A stretch of 64,000 nt of DNA from positions 1 through 64,000 of the forward strand of contig NZ_JAHXYI010000008.1 in assembly GCF_019970045.1 (NCBI RefSeq). Reading direction: 5' to 3'. This stretch comes from Chryseobacterium sp. GVT01B. GTDB lineage: Bacteria > Bacteroidota > Bacteroidia > Flavobacteriales > Weeksellaceae. A model generated the notes under the pieces. It ran no database searches. It was not told the DNA's origin and was given only the letters and a program-made list of their open reading frames with translations. Made by a program: the position numbers and the translations under genes. This document shows, one piece after another, positions 8,072 to 16,746 of the stretch. Position 1 is the first letter of the stretch. Each line of letters starts with the position of its first letter.

Positions 8072-8308
8072 GTGGAAGGACTGAATCCCGAAATATTAAA
8101 AGAAATCTGTGTAATGAAAATGCCATTCGGCAAGTACGAAGGAACGGTTCTGATTGACCTTCCAATCAGCTATCTGGAATGGTTCAACAAAAACGGAATG
8201 CCGAAGGGAAAACTGGGAATGCAGCTTTCGACAGTTTATGAGATCAAATTAAATGGTCTGATGGATCTTTTGACTCCTATCCGAGCAGCAGTAAGAAACG
8301 GATTGTAA
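8072..8308 (+). CDS. DUF3820 family small protein
   Basis: This 78-residue protein contains the compact conserved core MPFGKYEGTVLIDLP followed by YLEWF and GKLGMQL, which I recognise as the DUF3820 pattern. The only start giving the whole family N-terminus is a GTG at 8072; ATG codons inside the frame (residues 15 and 17) would cut into the core. Its function is unknown; a nucleic-acid link has been suggested for some relatives. It is the last gene of the membrane-protein run and ends just before a strong bidirectional terminator. Confidence 0.8.
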   Translation: MEGLNPEILKEICVMKMPFGKYEGTVLIDLPISYLEWFNKNGMPKGKLGMQLSTVYEIKLNGLMDLLTPIRAAVRNGL

Positions 8309-8338
8309 AAATTAAATAAACCAATCTCGGTATAAAGT

Positions 8339-8365
8339 TTCGGCGGCATCTTCGATGCCGCCGAA
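8339..8365. terminator. Bidirectional terminator hairpin with TTCGGCGGC stem
   Basis: Perfect 12-bp arms (TTCGGCGGCATC / GATGCCGCCGAA) flank a 3-nt loop between convergent genes. A hairpin with the same TTCGGCGGC stem base lies at 25975-26003, also between convergent genes. Confidence 0.85.
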
Positions 8366-8386
8366 CTATTTTATAAATCAGGCTTA

Positions 8387-10378
8387 TTAAGCTTTCAATG
8401 CCGCAATTTCATCTCTAAGCTTGGCCGCTTTTATAAAGTCAAGGTTTTTCGCAGCCGCTTCCATTTCTTTCTGCTTCTGAGTAATCATTTTCTCTATATC
8501 TTCACTTGCATAGGTTGCTTTTGTTTCGGCAACTTTCTGAAGGATTTCTTTTTGGGTATATTTCTCATCCGGGAAGTCTTTGCTTCTTCCGACAAGGTTT
8601 TCAGAAATCTTTTTATTTAATGCTTTTGGCTTCAGGCCGTGATCGTCATTGTACTGCATTTGTTTAGCACGGCGGTATTCGGTTTCATCAAGAGTGGCCT
8701 GCATAGATTTAGTGATTTTATCAGCGTACATTATTGCTTTTCCGTTCACATTCCTTGCAGCACGTCCTACGGTTTGAATCATTGATCTTCTGCTTCTCAG
8801 CATTCCTTCTTTATCAGCATCCAGAATAGCTACTAACGAAACTTCAGGTAAATCCAATCCTTCACGTAATAAGTTAACTCCAATAAGTACATCAAAAAGC
8901 CCCAGACGAAGATCCTGCATAATCTGAATACGTTCCAGCGTTTCAACATCAGAATGAATATATCTTGTTCTGATTCCGAATTTGGTAAAATATTTCGTAA
9001 GTTCTTCAGCCATTTTCTTTGTTAAAGTCGTTACCAGTACTCTTTCATCAGCATCCGATCTTTTATGGATTTCCTCCATCAAATCATCAATCTGGTTGAT
9101 GGTAGGTCTTACCTCAATAATAGGATCAAGAAGTCCTGTCGGACGAATAATCTGCTCTATATAAGCTCCTCCGGTTTTTTCAAGTTCATAATCTGCAGGA
9201 GTTGCTGATACATAGATTACCTGATTCTGAATGGCTTCAAATTCTTCAAACTTTAAAGGTCTGTTGTCCATTGCAGCCGGAAGTCTGAAACCATATTCCA
9301 CTAATGCTTCTTTTCTGCTTCGGTCACCTCCGTACATAGCGTGAACCTGTGGAACGGTTACGTGGCTTTCATCAATAACCATTAAAAAGTCTTTAGGGAA
9401 ATAGTCAATCAGGCAGAAAGGTCTTGTGCCCGGAAGACGGCCGTCCAGATATCTCGAATAGTTCTCAATTCCTGAACAATAGCCCAATTCTTTGATCATT
9501 TCAAGATCCAATTCAGTTCTTTCCTGAAGTCGCTTGGCTTCTAATGGCTTTCCAACAGAGCTGAAGAAATCAACCTGTTTTACCATATCATCCTGAATAT
9601 CTTTAATGGCTCCGTTTAAGGTCTCCTTTGATGTTACAAAAAGATTGGCAGGATAAATTTGTATCTGATCAAAATTGTCTTCTACATTCCCTGTAACTGG
9701 GTCAAAGCTTTGAATTTTTTCAATTTCATCTCCAAAAAACTGAATTCTGATAGCATTATCAGTATAAGCGGGGAATACATCAATCACATCTCCTTTTACA
9801 CGGAATGTTCCTCGTTGAAACTCGTTTAATGTCCTGGCATATAATGCATTAACTAATGAATGGAGGAGTGCTGTTCTTGTCACTTTCTCACCAATAGCGA
9901 TGGAAATTAAAGATTTATGAAATTCCGTAGGGTTTCCGATACCATAAATACAGGAAACAGACGCGACAATCAAAACATCCCTTCTTCCTGAGAGAAGGCT
10001 GGCAGTTGCAGAAAGACGCAGCTTTTCAACTTCTTCATTGATGCTCAGGTCTTTTTCAATATAAGTCCCTGTTGTTGCAATATACGCCTCAGGCTGGTAG
10101 TAATCATAGTAGCTTACAAAGTATTCCACGGCATTTTCCGGAAAGAACTCTTTAAACTCCATGAAGAGCTGTGCTGCAAGAGTCTTATTGTGTGCCAGAA
10201 CTAAAGTTGGGCGCTGAACATTTTTTACAACATTCGCAACAGTAAAGGTTTTTCCGGAGCCTGTAACTCCGAGCAGCGTTTGATATTTCTCACCGATCTC
10301 TATTCCTTCGGTAAGTTTTTCAATAGCTTGAGGCTGGTCTCCGGTAGGTTTATATTCTGATTGAAGCTTAAAATCCAT
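8387..10378 (-). CDS. uvrB: UvrB, excinuclease ABC subunit B
   Basis: The 663-residue protein is the damage-verifying helicase subunit of nucleotide excision repair, loaded by UvrA and partnering with UvrC. Visible features are Walker A GVTGSGKT (37-44), the beta-hairpin region with YYDYYQPEAY, helicase motifs including VIDESHVT and VSATPADYE, motif VI QTVGRAARN, and a C-terminal UVR domain with the coiled pair around MEAAAKNLDFIKAAKLRDEI. I start at the ATG at 10378, because the seven codons upstream lie directly on a TATTTTTG promoter box. Length and motif order are complete. Confidence 0.97.
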   Translation of the reverse strand: MDFKLQSEYKPTGDQPQAIEKLTEGIEIGEKYQTLLGVTGSGKTFTVANVVKNVQRPTLVLAHNKTLAAQLFMEFKEFFPENAVEYFVSYYDYYQPEAYIATTGTYIEKDLSINEEVEKLRLSATASLLSGRRDVLIVASVSCIYGIGNPTEFHKSLISIAIGEKVTRTALLHSLVNALYARTLNEFQRGTFRVKGDVIDVFPAYTDNAIRIQFFGDEIEKIQSFDPVTGNVEDNFDQIQIYPANLFVTSKETLNGAIKDIQDDMVKQVDFFSSVGKPLEAKRLQERTELDLEMIKELGYCSGIENYSRYLDGRLPGTRPFCLIDYFPKDFLMVIDESHVTVPQVHAMYGGDRSRKEALVEYGFRLPAAMDNRPLKFEEFEAIQNQVIYVSATPADYELEKTGGAYIEQIIRPTGLLDPIIEVRPTINQIDDLMEEIHKRSDADERVLVTTLTKKMAEELTKYFTKFGIRTRYIHSDVETLERIQIMQDLRLGLFDVLIGVNLLREGLDLPEVSLVAILDADKEGMLRSRRSMIQTVGRAARNVNGKAIMYADKITKSMQATLDETEYRRAKQMQYNDDHGLKPKALNKKISENLVGRSKDFPDEKYTQKEILQKVAETKATYASEDIEKMITQKQKEMEAAAKNLDFIKAAKLRDEIAALKA

Positions 10379-10396
10379 AGAAAAGAATGTATACAA

Positions 10397-10404
10397 CAAA
10401 AATA
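10397..10404 (-). promoter_or_regulatory. uvrB promoter -7 box
   Basis: TATTTTTG on the minus strand has a TTG (plus CAA at 10422-10424) 17 bp further upstream and the uvrB ATG 18 nt downstream, a good match to the Bacteroidota promoter. Confidence 0.6.
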
Positions 10405-10497
10405 CGAAAGAAATTATTAGACAAGATAATGTTTTGAAGGTGAATATTTTGATAATAAAATTTTAACAGTCTCAACAGGAATAATTGAAAAAATAAA

Positions 10498-10520
10498 AAA
10501 GCGCTAATTTTTAGCGCTTT
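10498..10520 (-). terminator. Terminator of the blaI-M56 operon
   Basis: GCGCTAA / TTAGCGC stem with a 3-nt loop, bordered by an A-run that becomes a U-run on the minus strand, lies immediately after the stop of the M56 gene. Confidence 0.8.
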
Positions 10521-10525
10521 CAATA

Positions 10526-12316
10526 TTAAGGTCTTGTAAAAGTCATTGTTGCGGGGACTTTTAGCACAGAAGCAATGGGTTTACCATCTTTCGTAGCAGG
10601 TTTCCAGATTGTGTTATTACTTATTTCAGTGACAGTTTTAAGAAGTTCACGGTTTAGTATTTCATTATCTCCTGAAGTGGTTACCTGTGTTGTTTTTCCT
10701 GTCTCATCGATGTGAATATAGGCAGTTGATGTTATAGTACCATATTTAGGTTCAAAGTTACTGGTATCAATGCCCTTATTTATTTGCATTCTAAAACTTT
10801 TATCCCCATCAACGTATTGTGCCGGAAGCTCATTAGCATTCGGTGGAGTATTGATGGCTGTATTTGTGTTTTTACCCTGATTATTTTCGTTTAAGCCATT
10901 TATTCTTGGAACTATTGTATCTGAAACGGCTTTTAAATCTTGTCTTTTGAATCCCATTATGACAGAAGATTTTCCTTCTTGTCTCGTCTTTTCAAAATAA
11001 GCCCGAGTCATTAAAGTAACCTGATAAGGCTGAGGATTTTGTGCTGTTCTGGCATTTGGATAAATTTTACTGATATAAACATTTGAAAAGTCTGTTTTTT
11101 TATAGTTTTTCAAAATGCTGTTTTCTATTTTTTTTGAATCAATCCAGACTGCGTAGTCTTTTTTATTTAAAAATGATTTCAACTCACTCTCTGTTGGAAT
11201 TCTTTTTTTCAATTCAGGCAACGCAAAGAATGTGATCTTCTGTTCATTTTTCTGAGTTTCATTCAGTAAAGGATAAAGTTCTTCCAGTCTTTTTTTATCA
11301 CTTTCTGAGACCTTTTTTGAAAATTCAGCATATTTTCCATTATTCAGCAAATCAGCATACTTAGCCAATATGTCCTTGAATTCCTGATAAGAATCCTGTC
11401 CATGAGTGTGAGCAGAAGTTTCGACTATTTTTTCTGGTATCTGAATATTTGCGGAACTCCCTGCATATGTTCTTTCAGAAAATAAAACAGCGGCAGCAAT
11501 TAGTGTTGTGACTCCTGCTGCTTTTCTTAACAGGCTGAATTTCGATTTTTTTGTTTTCATCATAATAAATCTTTTTTTGGTGTTATTAAAATTAAATGAA
11601 TGAGTCAAAGCAGGATTTTGGTGGCTAAGAATTTCATCAAGAATAAGATTTTGGTACTCTTTAATATTATAATTCTTTTTCAATACTGCTTCATCTGCTA
11701 AAAACTCGTGATTCGTGATCACAGCTTTTTTGTATAAGAAAAGAACAGGATTGAACCAGGTAAAAATCTTTAAAAGATTCAGTATTAATAAGTCTATACT
11801 GTGTTTCTGATCAATATGAGCCTTTTCATGCAGGAGAATCCTTTGGTCAATTCTATTATTTGCCATGTAATTTTTCCCAATATATATTGTATTCCAGAAG
11901 CTGAACGGAGAAAGACTTTCGCCTGTTAATATGATATTGTAATGCTCGTAAATACATTTTTCCCCTTTAATTCTTCTGACAGCTAAAAGAGCTAAAAGAC
12001 TTTTCATGAGTAGAAAAAGTGTGATTATAACATACACGCCCCACACAATATTCATCCAGTTGAAACTTTCCTGTTCCGGCTGAATAAAAATCATTTGCTG
12101 AGCAGTTTCTTCAATCATCATTTGAGCTTGAGGCTCTATTTTAGCTTCTGGTCTTTGTATCGTAATATTGATAAATGGAATGATATAAGAAAGGAGTATA
12201 CCACTTAATAAATACCATCTGTTGAATCTGTACATTCTTTCTTTTTCAAGGAAGAGATAATAAACGCAAATGAAAACAGAAGAACACAGAATTATTTTCA
12301 AAATAATGGCTGCCAT
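10526..12316 (-). CDS. BlaR1-like M56 metallopeptidase with C-terminal TonB-C-like domain
   Basis: The 596-residue membrane protein has N-terminal helices (about 1-20, 34-52, 92-112), then a cytoplasmic zinc-protease segment with HEKAH (H163, E164, H167) and a downstream NHEFLADEA element supplying the third ligand, as in BlaR1/MecR1. A further helix near 265-285 leads to a long periplasmic part that ends in a TonB-C-like module (IWKPATKDGKP). In Bacteroidota such proteins pair with BlaI-type repressors, and this gene starts 2 bp after the repressor gene stop. A role in sensing and repressor cleavage is inferred. There is no penicillin-binding sensor domain, so beta-lactam sensing is not supported. 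Confidence 0.85.
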   Translation of the reverse strand: MAAIILKIILCSSVFICVYYLFLEKERMYRFNRWYLLSGILLSYIIPFINITIQRPEAKIEPQAQMMIEETAQQMIFIQPEQESFNWMNIVWGVYVIITLFLLMKSLLALLAVRRIKGEKCIYEHYNIILTGESLSPFSFWNTIYIGKNYMANNRIDQRILLHEKAHIDQKHSIDLLILNLLKIFTWFNPVLFLYKKAVITNHEFLADEAVLKKNYNIKEYQNLILDEILSHQNPALTHSFNFNNTKKRFIMMKTKKSKFSLLRKAAGVTTLIAAAVLFSERTYAGSSANIQIPEKIVETSAHTHGQDSYQEFKDILAKYADLLNNGKYAEFSKKVSESDKKRLEELYPLLNETQKNEQKITFFALPELKKRIPTESELKSFLNKKDYAVWIDSKKIENSILKNYKKTDFSNVYISKIYPNARTAQNPQPYQVTLMTRAYFEKTRQEGKSSVIMGFKRQDLKAVSDTIVPRINGLNENNQGKNTNTAINTPPNANELPAQYVDGDKSFRMQINKGIDTSNFEPKYGTITSTAYIHIDETGKTTQVTTSGDNEILNRELLKTVTEISNNTIWKPATKDGKPIASVLKVPATMTFTRP

Positions 12317-12318
12317 AT

Positions 12319-12690
12319 CTATTCTTTTATCTGATCATCAATGATATCACGGAGTTCTTTCAGCTGCTTTTGACTGAGCTTTGCATTCGATGTAAAAAAG
12401 GAGGCAAACTGTGTTACCGAGCTGTTGAAAAAACGATCAATCATGGAAGTCATTTCTTCCTTGAAATATTCCCCTTTTTCTATTTTTGGATAGTATTCAC
12501 GGGAATTTCCATACACTTTATAACCTACAAGATCTTTGTTCTGCATTCTTTTTAGCAGGGTTGCAATAGTAGTTGCAGCAGGCTTGGGGTCAGGATAGGT
12601 TTCCAGAATATCCTTCATGAAAATTTTTTTCTTCTCCCAAAGAATTTCCATGAGAATTTTTTCAGAATCTGTTAATTTAATCTCTTTCAT
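12319..12690 (-). CDS. BlaI/MecI/CopY family transcriptional repressor
   Basis: The 123-residue protein has the winged-helix fold of BlaI repressors: LTDSEKILMEILWEKK at the N-terminus, the recognition helix region PAATTIATLLKRMQNKDLV, then the wing and a C-terminal dimerisation helix pair. Typical length. In the paradigm the repressor is cut by its M56 partner, which is encoded immediately downstream. Two TACA/TGTA-type palindromes sit between its promoter and start codon, one on the -7 box, so autoregulation is likely. What signal it answers is not visible. Confidence 0.92.
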   Translation of the reverse strand: MKEIKLTDSEKILMEILWEKKKIFMKDILETYPDPKPAATTIATLLKRMQNKDLVGYKVYGNSREYYPKIEKGEYFKEEMTSMIDRFFNSSVTQFASFFTSNAKLSQKQLKELRDIIDDQIKE

Positions 12691-12692
12691 TC

Positions 12693-12704
12693 TACAATGT
12701 TGTA
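12693..12704. promoter_or_regulatory. Candidate BlaI operator, proximal
   Basis: TACAATGTTGTA is a near-perfect dyad with the TACA...TGTA ends of BlaI/MecI operators, 2 bp upstream of the repressor ATG. Confidence 0.6.
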
Positions 12705-12709
12705 ATTTG

Positions 12710-12725
12710 TTCTACAAATGTAGAA
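12710..12725. promoter_or_regulatory. Candidate BlaI operator overlapping the -7 box
   Basis: The dyad TTCTACAAATGTAGAA contains TACA-AA-TGTA. It covers the minus-strand -7 box TACATTTG (12715-12722). A TTTG (plus CAAA at 12742-12745) lies 19 bp upstream as the -33 element, so promoter and operator coincide. Confidence 0.75.
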
Positions 12726-12795
12726 TAAAAAATGGAACCAGCAAATTTTATGGCATTATTTTTCCATTCATTGTACAATCACCAATCCTAATATT

Positions 12796-14013
12796 ATGAG
12801 AATCAATCAATTTTATGTCCCGATAATGAGCCTTTTTCTTGTTTTGTTATCGTGCAAAGAAAATCATGCAAACGCTCAGAAGACAGGAAACGATGGAAGT
12901 GTAGAGACAGATAAGCCTAATTCTGATTACAAACCGGCATTTAAAGAGCAGACAAGAATCAAGGCCGTAAAGAGCAAAACAGCTTATAATGTAGAGATTC
13001 TGAATAAAGATTTAGGAAGACCCTGGGGAATTATTAATTTACCTGACGGAAGATTTCTGATTACGGATAAGAATGGTCACATGAATGTTGTTTCAACAGA
13101 TGGAAAACAAGTGTCAAAAATAGAAGGCTTTCCAAAAGTGGATTCAAAAGGGCAGGGAGGCATGCTTGATGTAGCTCTTGATCCTGATTTTACTACCAAC
13201 AATATTATTTACTTTAGTTTTTCAGAGCCGTTTGGAAAAGGAAATTTAACTTCCGTGGCGAAAGGTAAGCTGTCTGCAGATCTCAAAAATATCTCAGATG
13301 TACAAGTTATTTTCCGTGCTGAACCTTCTTACGACGGAGATAAACACTATGGAAGCCGTCTGGCTTTTGATAAAGATGGGCATTTATTTGTCAGTACAGG
13401 GGAAAGATCGGATAAAGTAACCCGTGTATATGCACAAAAAACAGATAATTATCTTGGAAAGATTCTAAAAATTACAAAAGATGGCAAGCCGGCTCCGGGA
13501 AATCCTTTTATCGGAAAGCAGGGTTATAAACCTGAAATTTATGCTTATGGTGTGCGTAACCCACAAGGAATGGCAATTGATCCTAATGGAAATTTATGGG
13601 ATGTAGAAATGGGACCGAGAGGCGGTGATGAGATCAATCTGATTCAACCCGGAAAAAATTACGGATGGGGAGATGTAACGTATGGAATTGAATATTCAGG
13701 AGACAAAGTAGGGCAGGGAATCACCCAAAGAGAAGGCACTGAGCAACCCGTCTATTACTGGGATCCTGTGATTTCACCAAGCGGAATTACTTTTTATACA
13801 GGAAATATTGAAGAGTGGAAAGGAAATCTGATCATCGGGTGCTTAAGTGGCGAGCATATTGACAGAATTGTCATGAAAGATAATAAAGTGATCGGTGAAG
13901 AACGTCTTCTCGCAGATCAAAAAGAAAGGTTCCGTGATGTATTGAACGGAATGGACGGAAATCTTTATGCGGTAACCGATAGTGGTAAGCTTTATAAAAT
14001 TTCAAAAAAATAG
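12796..14013 (+). CDS. PQQ-dependent sugar dehydrogenase-like lipoprotein
   Basis: The 405-residue protein begins with a lipoprotein signal (LVLLSC, acylated C20), so it is probably anchored on the periplasmic side of a membrane. From about residue 65 it follows the soluble aldose dehydrogenase beta-propeller family: RPWGIINLPDGRFLITDK, a GGMLDVALDPDF segment, KHYGSRLAFDKDGHLFVSTGER, and the RNPQGMAIDP and GGDEINLI repeats. These proteins oxidise sugars with PQQ, which many hosts must take up. No PQQ synthesis genes are nearby. It is divergent from the blaI operon, so its promoter might also feel that repressor. Confidence 0.85.
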   Translation: MRINQFYVPIMSLFLVLLSCKENHANAQKTGNDGSVETDKPNSDYKPAFKEQTRIKAVKSKTAYNVEILNKDLGRPWGIINLPDGRFLITDKNGHMNVVSTDGKQVSKIEGFPKVDSKGQGGMLDVALDPDFTTNNIIYFSFSEPFGKGNLTSVAKGKLSADLKNISDVQVIFRAEPSYDGDKHYGSRLAFDKDGHLFVSTGERSDKVTRVYAQKTDNYLGKILKITKDGKPAPGNPFIGKQGYKPEIYAYGVRNPQGMAIDPNGNLWDVEMGPRGGDEINLIQPGKNYGWGDVTYGIEYSGDKVGQGITQREGTEQPVYYWDPVISPSGITFYTGNIEEWKGNLIIGCLSGEHIDRIVMKDNKVIGEERLLADQKERFRDVLNGMDGNLYAVTDSGKLYKISKK

Positions 14014-14017
14014 AAAA

Positions 14018-14145
14018 AAACTGTATCAAAATGTCATTCTGAACGAAATGAAATGTAGTGAAGAATCTTATGTTATTGGTTTATAAATGAGATTCTTTCT
14101 TCGTCAGGATGACAAAGGTGAAATTATTAACCTTTGATACAGTTT
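14018..14145. repeat. Long nested hairpin with a dispersed GTCATTCTGA-type repeat
   Basis: Outer arms AAACTGTATCAAA (14018-14030) and TTTGATACAGTTT (14133-14145) enclose a second inverted repeat: TGTCATTCTGAACGAA (14032-14047) faces TTCGTCAGGATGACA (14100-14114), and AAGAATCT faces AGATTCTT. The inner arms resemble a GTCATTCTGA...GAAGAATCT intergenic repeat that I remember as common in Bacteroidota genomes. It lies between convergent genes and ends in T-rich DNA, so it may act as a terminator. Confidence 0.7.
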
Positions 14146-14157
14146 CTTTTTATTCTC

Positions 14158-16584
14158 TTAAAACTTAAAGTTAAGTCTGGCAAAAACCTGTCTTCCGGCA
14201 AATCCCATCTGAACGGGGTCAAAAATACCTCCGCCTTCTGTGTTTCCATCACTTACATGAGTGGTTTGCAGCGTAGGATATCTGTTAAACAGATTTTTAC
14301 TACCCAGGGTTAGGTTCAGATTCTTACAAAATTCATAACCAAAAGAAAGATCAGTAGTTACTTTTGGATTATATAACTGTTCTGTACCGTCATACCCAAT
14401 CAGTGTTGCTTTGTCAAACCTTACCAACTGCAGATTCGCATTGAATTTGTTTATCTTATAATTGAGGTTTAAATTGACTTTTGTTTTTGGAGCAGAAGCG
14501 AGGATAAAAGCCTTTTCTCTCTCGCTCAGGTAAATATCTTCTTTTCCTGCAAGCTTTTCTGAGGTGTTCACTTTGGTGATTTCCATGTCATTATAGTTTC
14601 CGGCTAAGGTAGCAGTCAGTTTCCCTGACCCAATGTTTTCACTATAGCTTAAGATAAGATCAACTCCTTTCGTGCGGGTATCGATCGCATTGGAAAAAAA
14701 CTGTACCTGGTCAATAAATGGATTATCTGCCTGAACGTCTGCCGGCAGGTCTGCCTGTGCAAAATATCCGGTAAGAACAATTCTGTTTTTAACCTGAATG
14801 TAATATCCATCCACTGTCGCCGTGAATTTTCCTGTGTTGAAAGTAAATCCGGCACTTCCGTTCACAGAGGTTTCCTGCTTCAACTGAGGAATTCCCAGAC
14901 TGCTTGCAATGCTACTATCGTTAGAAGCTAGCTGAATCGTGACCAATTGGCCACCCTGAAAGTTGGTAAACTGCTGGCTGTAGTATTTCTGAGCCAGAGA
15001 AGGTGCTCTGAACCCGGTGGAAACTGAACCACGGAAGGCAAACTGCGGAGTGATCGCGTATCTTGTCGCAAATTTTCCATTTAAAGTGCTTCCGAAATCA
15101 TTATAATTTTCAAATCTTCCGGCAACACTTATCATCCAGTTTTTTGTAACATCAAGCTCAGTATCTACATAGGCCGCAAAGTTATTTCTGCTCTTACCAA
15201 TATCTGTAGAATATCCAGGGAATCCCTGGGAACCACCTGGTCTTACATTACCGCTTAAAGGATTAGTGACAAGAAGGTTTTGGGGTGTACTGGCAGTCAC
15301 AGGATTTCCATTTACATCATACATGCTATAAGAAGCTTCTTCTCCTTTGATAATATCAAATTTTTCATACCTGAATTCCGATCCGAAAGCGATATTCAAC
15401 CCTTCCAGCACTTTAAACTGTTTTACAGCATTAAAACCTGTTGTATTCTGTAATAATGAATGACCTCCAGCATTAAAGCTTGTAGGCGATTTGACCCCTA
15501 AAGTGGCATTAATCGTATTGTCAATCTGATAGGTAAATCTATTGTTGCCAAAAGCATTATAAAAATCTACGTCCCATCCTGCAACCTTAAACTTCAGGCC
15601 GTTGTCAAAAGTAAAATCTGTAATGCTTGTGTTTTCAATCGGATTGAATCCTGTAGGATAAATTTCAGGAATATTTCCGTCTGCATCTGCTGATCTGGTC
15701 CATGCGTAGGCCTTGGTGTTTCTGTGAGAAAAACCTTGACGGGAATAGAATTTCAGACCATCAGATAAAGGAAGCTCAATATTTCCGAAAAAGTAAATAT
15801 TTTGCGCTTTTGCATCCCCGAAACGCTGTCTCGGAGCAGTATATAAGTCAGGATTTGCATTTCGTATCGCATAATCTTTGTTCATAAACTCTACTGTAAA
15901 ATTTCCAAAACCTCCCTTTGAGCCTATTTTAGTTCCTAAATTTCCACTGAAATCAAAGGTGGTTCCATCTACTTTATGATCTGAGACAACATCATTATTC
16001 CCCGGGCTTTTAAAAAGATTCATTCCATAAAAGGCATTTCCTTCAAAACCTTTGTCACGGTCATTCAAAATAACATTGATTACCCCTGCAATGGCATCAG
16101 ATCCATATTGAGCTGAGGCTCCGTCACGAAGGACTTCCACTCTTTTTATTGCACCAATCGGAATGGTATTCATATCATATCCGGTATTTCCTCTTCCTTT
16201 GGTTCCGAAAAGGTTGATCAGTGAAGACTGGTGATATCTTTTTCCATTCAACAACAGCAAAGTCTGGTCCGGCCCAAGTCCTCTTAGGGTGGCAGGATCT
16301 ACTGCATCAGCACCGTCAGATCCTGATTGTTTGTTGGAATTGAAAGAAGGAGCAGAAAACTGTAAGAGCTGGTTGATCTCTACTTGCCCTGTTGACTGGC
16401 TTACCTGTTTGATGTCGATAATGTCAATAGGAACAGGTGTATTTACTACTGTTCTTTTTTTATTCCGGCTACCGGTGATGGCTACTTCGTCTATCTTAGA
16501 TTCTTTCAGGGTATCCTTTATTTGCTGGGCATAGGATAGAGTGGAAACTCCAAGAAAAAGAATGCAGATGTATTTTATTTTCAT
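14158..16584 (-). CDS. TonB-dependent outer-membrane receptor
   Basis: From the ATG at 16584 the product has 808 residues and a clear signal peptide (IKYICILFLGVSTLSYAQ). It has no upstream TMs; the 13 residues of the longer frame would spoil the signal. The plug domain (about 35-165) contains the typical RGLGPDQTLLLLNGKRY and RVEVLRDGASAQYGSDAIAGVINVIL segments, and the rest is a 22-strand barrel ending in ARLNFKF with a terminal phenylalanine. No SusD partner follows, so this is not a SusC-type glycan system. The substrate is unknown; the downstream PQQ enzyme gene is convergent and not in the same operon. Confidence 0.92.
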   Translation of the reverse strand: MKIKYICILFLGVSTLSYAQQIKDTLKESKIDEVAITGSRNKKRTVVNTPVPIDIIDIKQVSQSTGQVEINQLLQFSAPSFNSNKQSGSDGADAVDPATLRGLGPDQTLLLLNGKRYHQSSLINLFGTKGRGNTGYDMNTIPIGAIKRVEVLRDGASAQYGSDAIAGVINVILNDRDKGFEGNAFYGMNLFKSPGNNDVVSDHKVDGTTFDFSGNLGTKIGSKGGFGNFTVEFMNKDYAIRNANPDLYTAPRQRFGDAKAQNIYFFGNIELPLSDGLKFYSRQGFSHRNTKAYAWTRSADADGNIPEIYPTGFNPIENTSITDFTFDNGLKFKVAGWDVDFYNAFGNNRFTYQIDNTINATLGVKSPTSFNAGGHSLLQNTTGFNAVKQFKVLEGLNIAFGSEFRYEKFDIIKGEEASYSMYDVNGNPVTASTPQNLLVTNPLSGNVRPGGSQGFPGYSTDIGKSRNNFAAYVDTELDVTKNWMISVAGRFENYNDFGSTLNGKFATRYAITPQFAFRGSVSTGFRAPSLAQKYYSQQFTNFQGGQLVTIQLASNDSSIASSLGIPQLKQETSVNGSAGFTFNTGKFTATVDGYYIQVKNRIVLTGYFAQADLPADVQADNPFIDQVQFFSNAIDTRTKGVDLILSYSENIGSGKLTATLAGNYNDMEITKVNTSEKLAGKEDIYLSEREKAFILASAPKTKVNLNLNYKINKFNANLQLVRFDKATLIGYDGTEQLYNPKVTTDLSFGYEFCKNLNLTLGSKNLFNRYPTLQTTHVSDGNTEGGGIFDPVQMGFAGRQVFARLNFKF

Positions 16585-16746
16585 ATAGATAATTTTGGAT
16601 AGTGATTTAATCAAAATTATCAATATTTATTTTTAAATCAATAGTAAAATTAAATATTTAGTATGAATTTCTTAATTTAGTGTTGATTTGCGTTAATTTC
16701 GGTAAAATAATAACTTAATATTTGAATTTGATGAAAAATTTTAATG

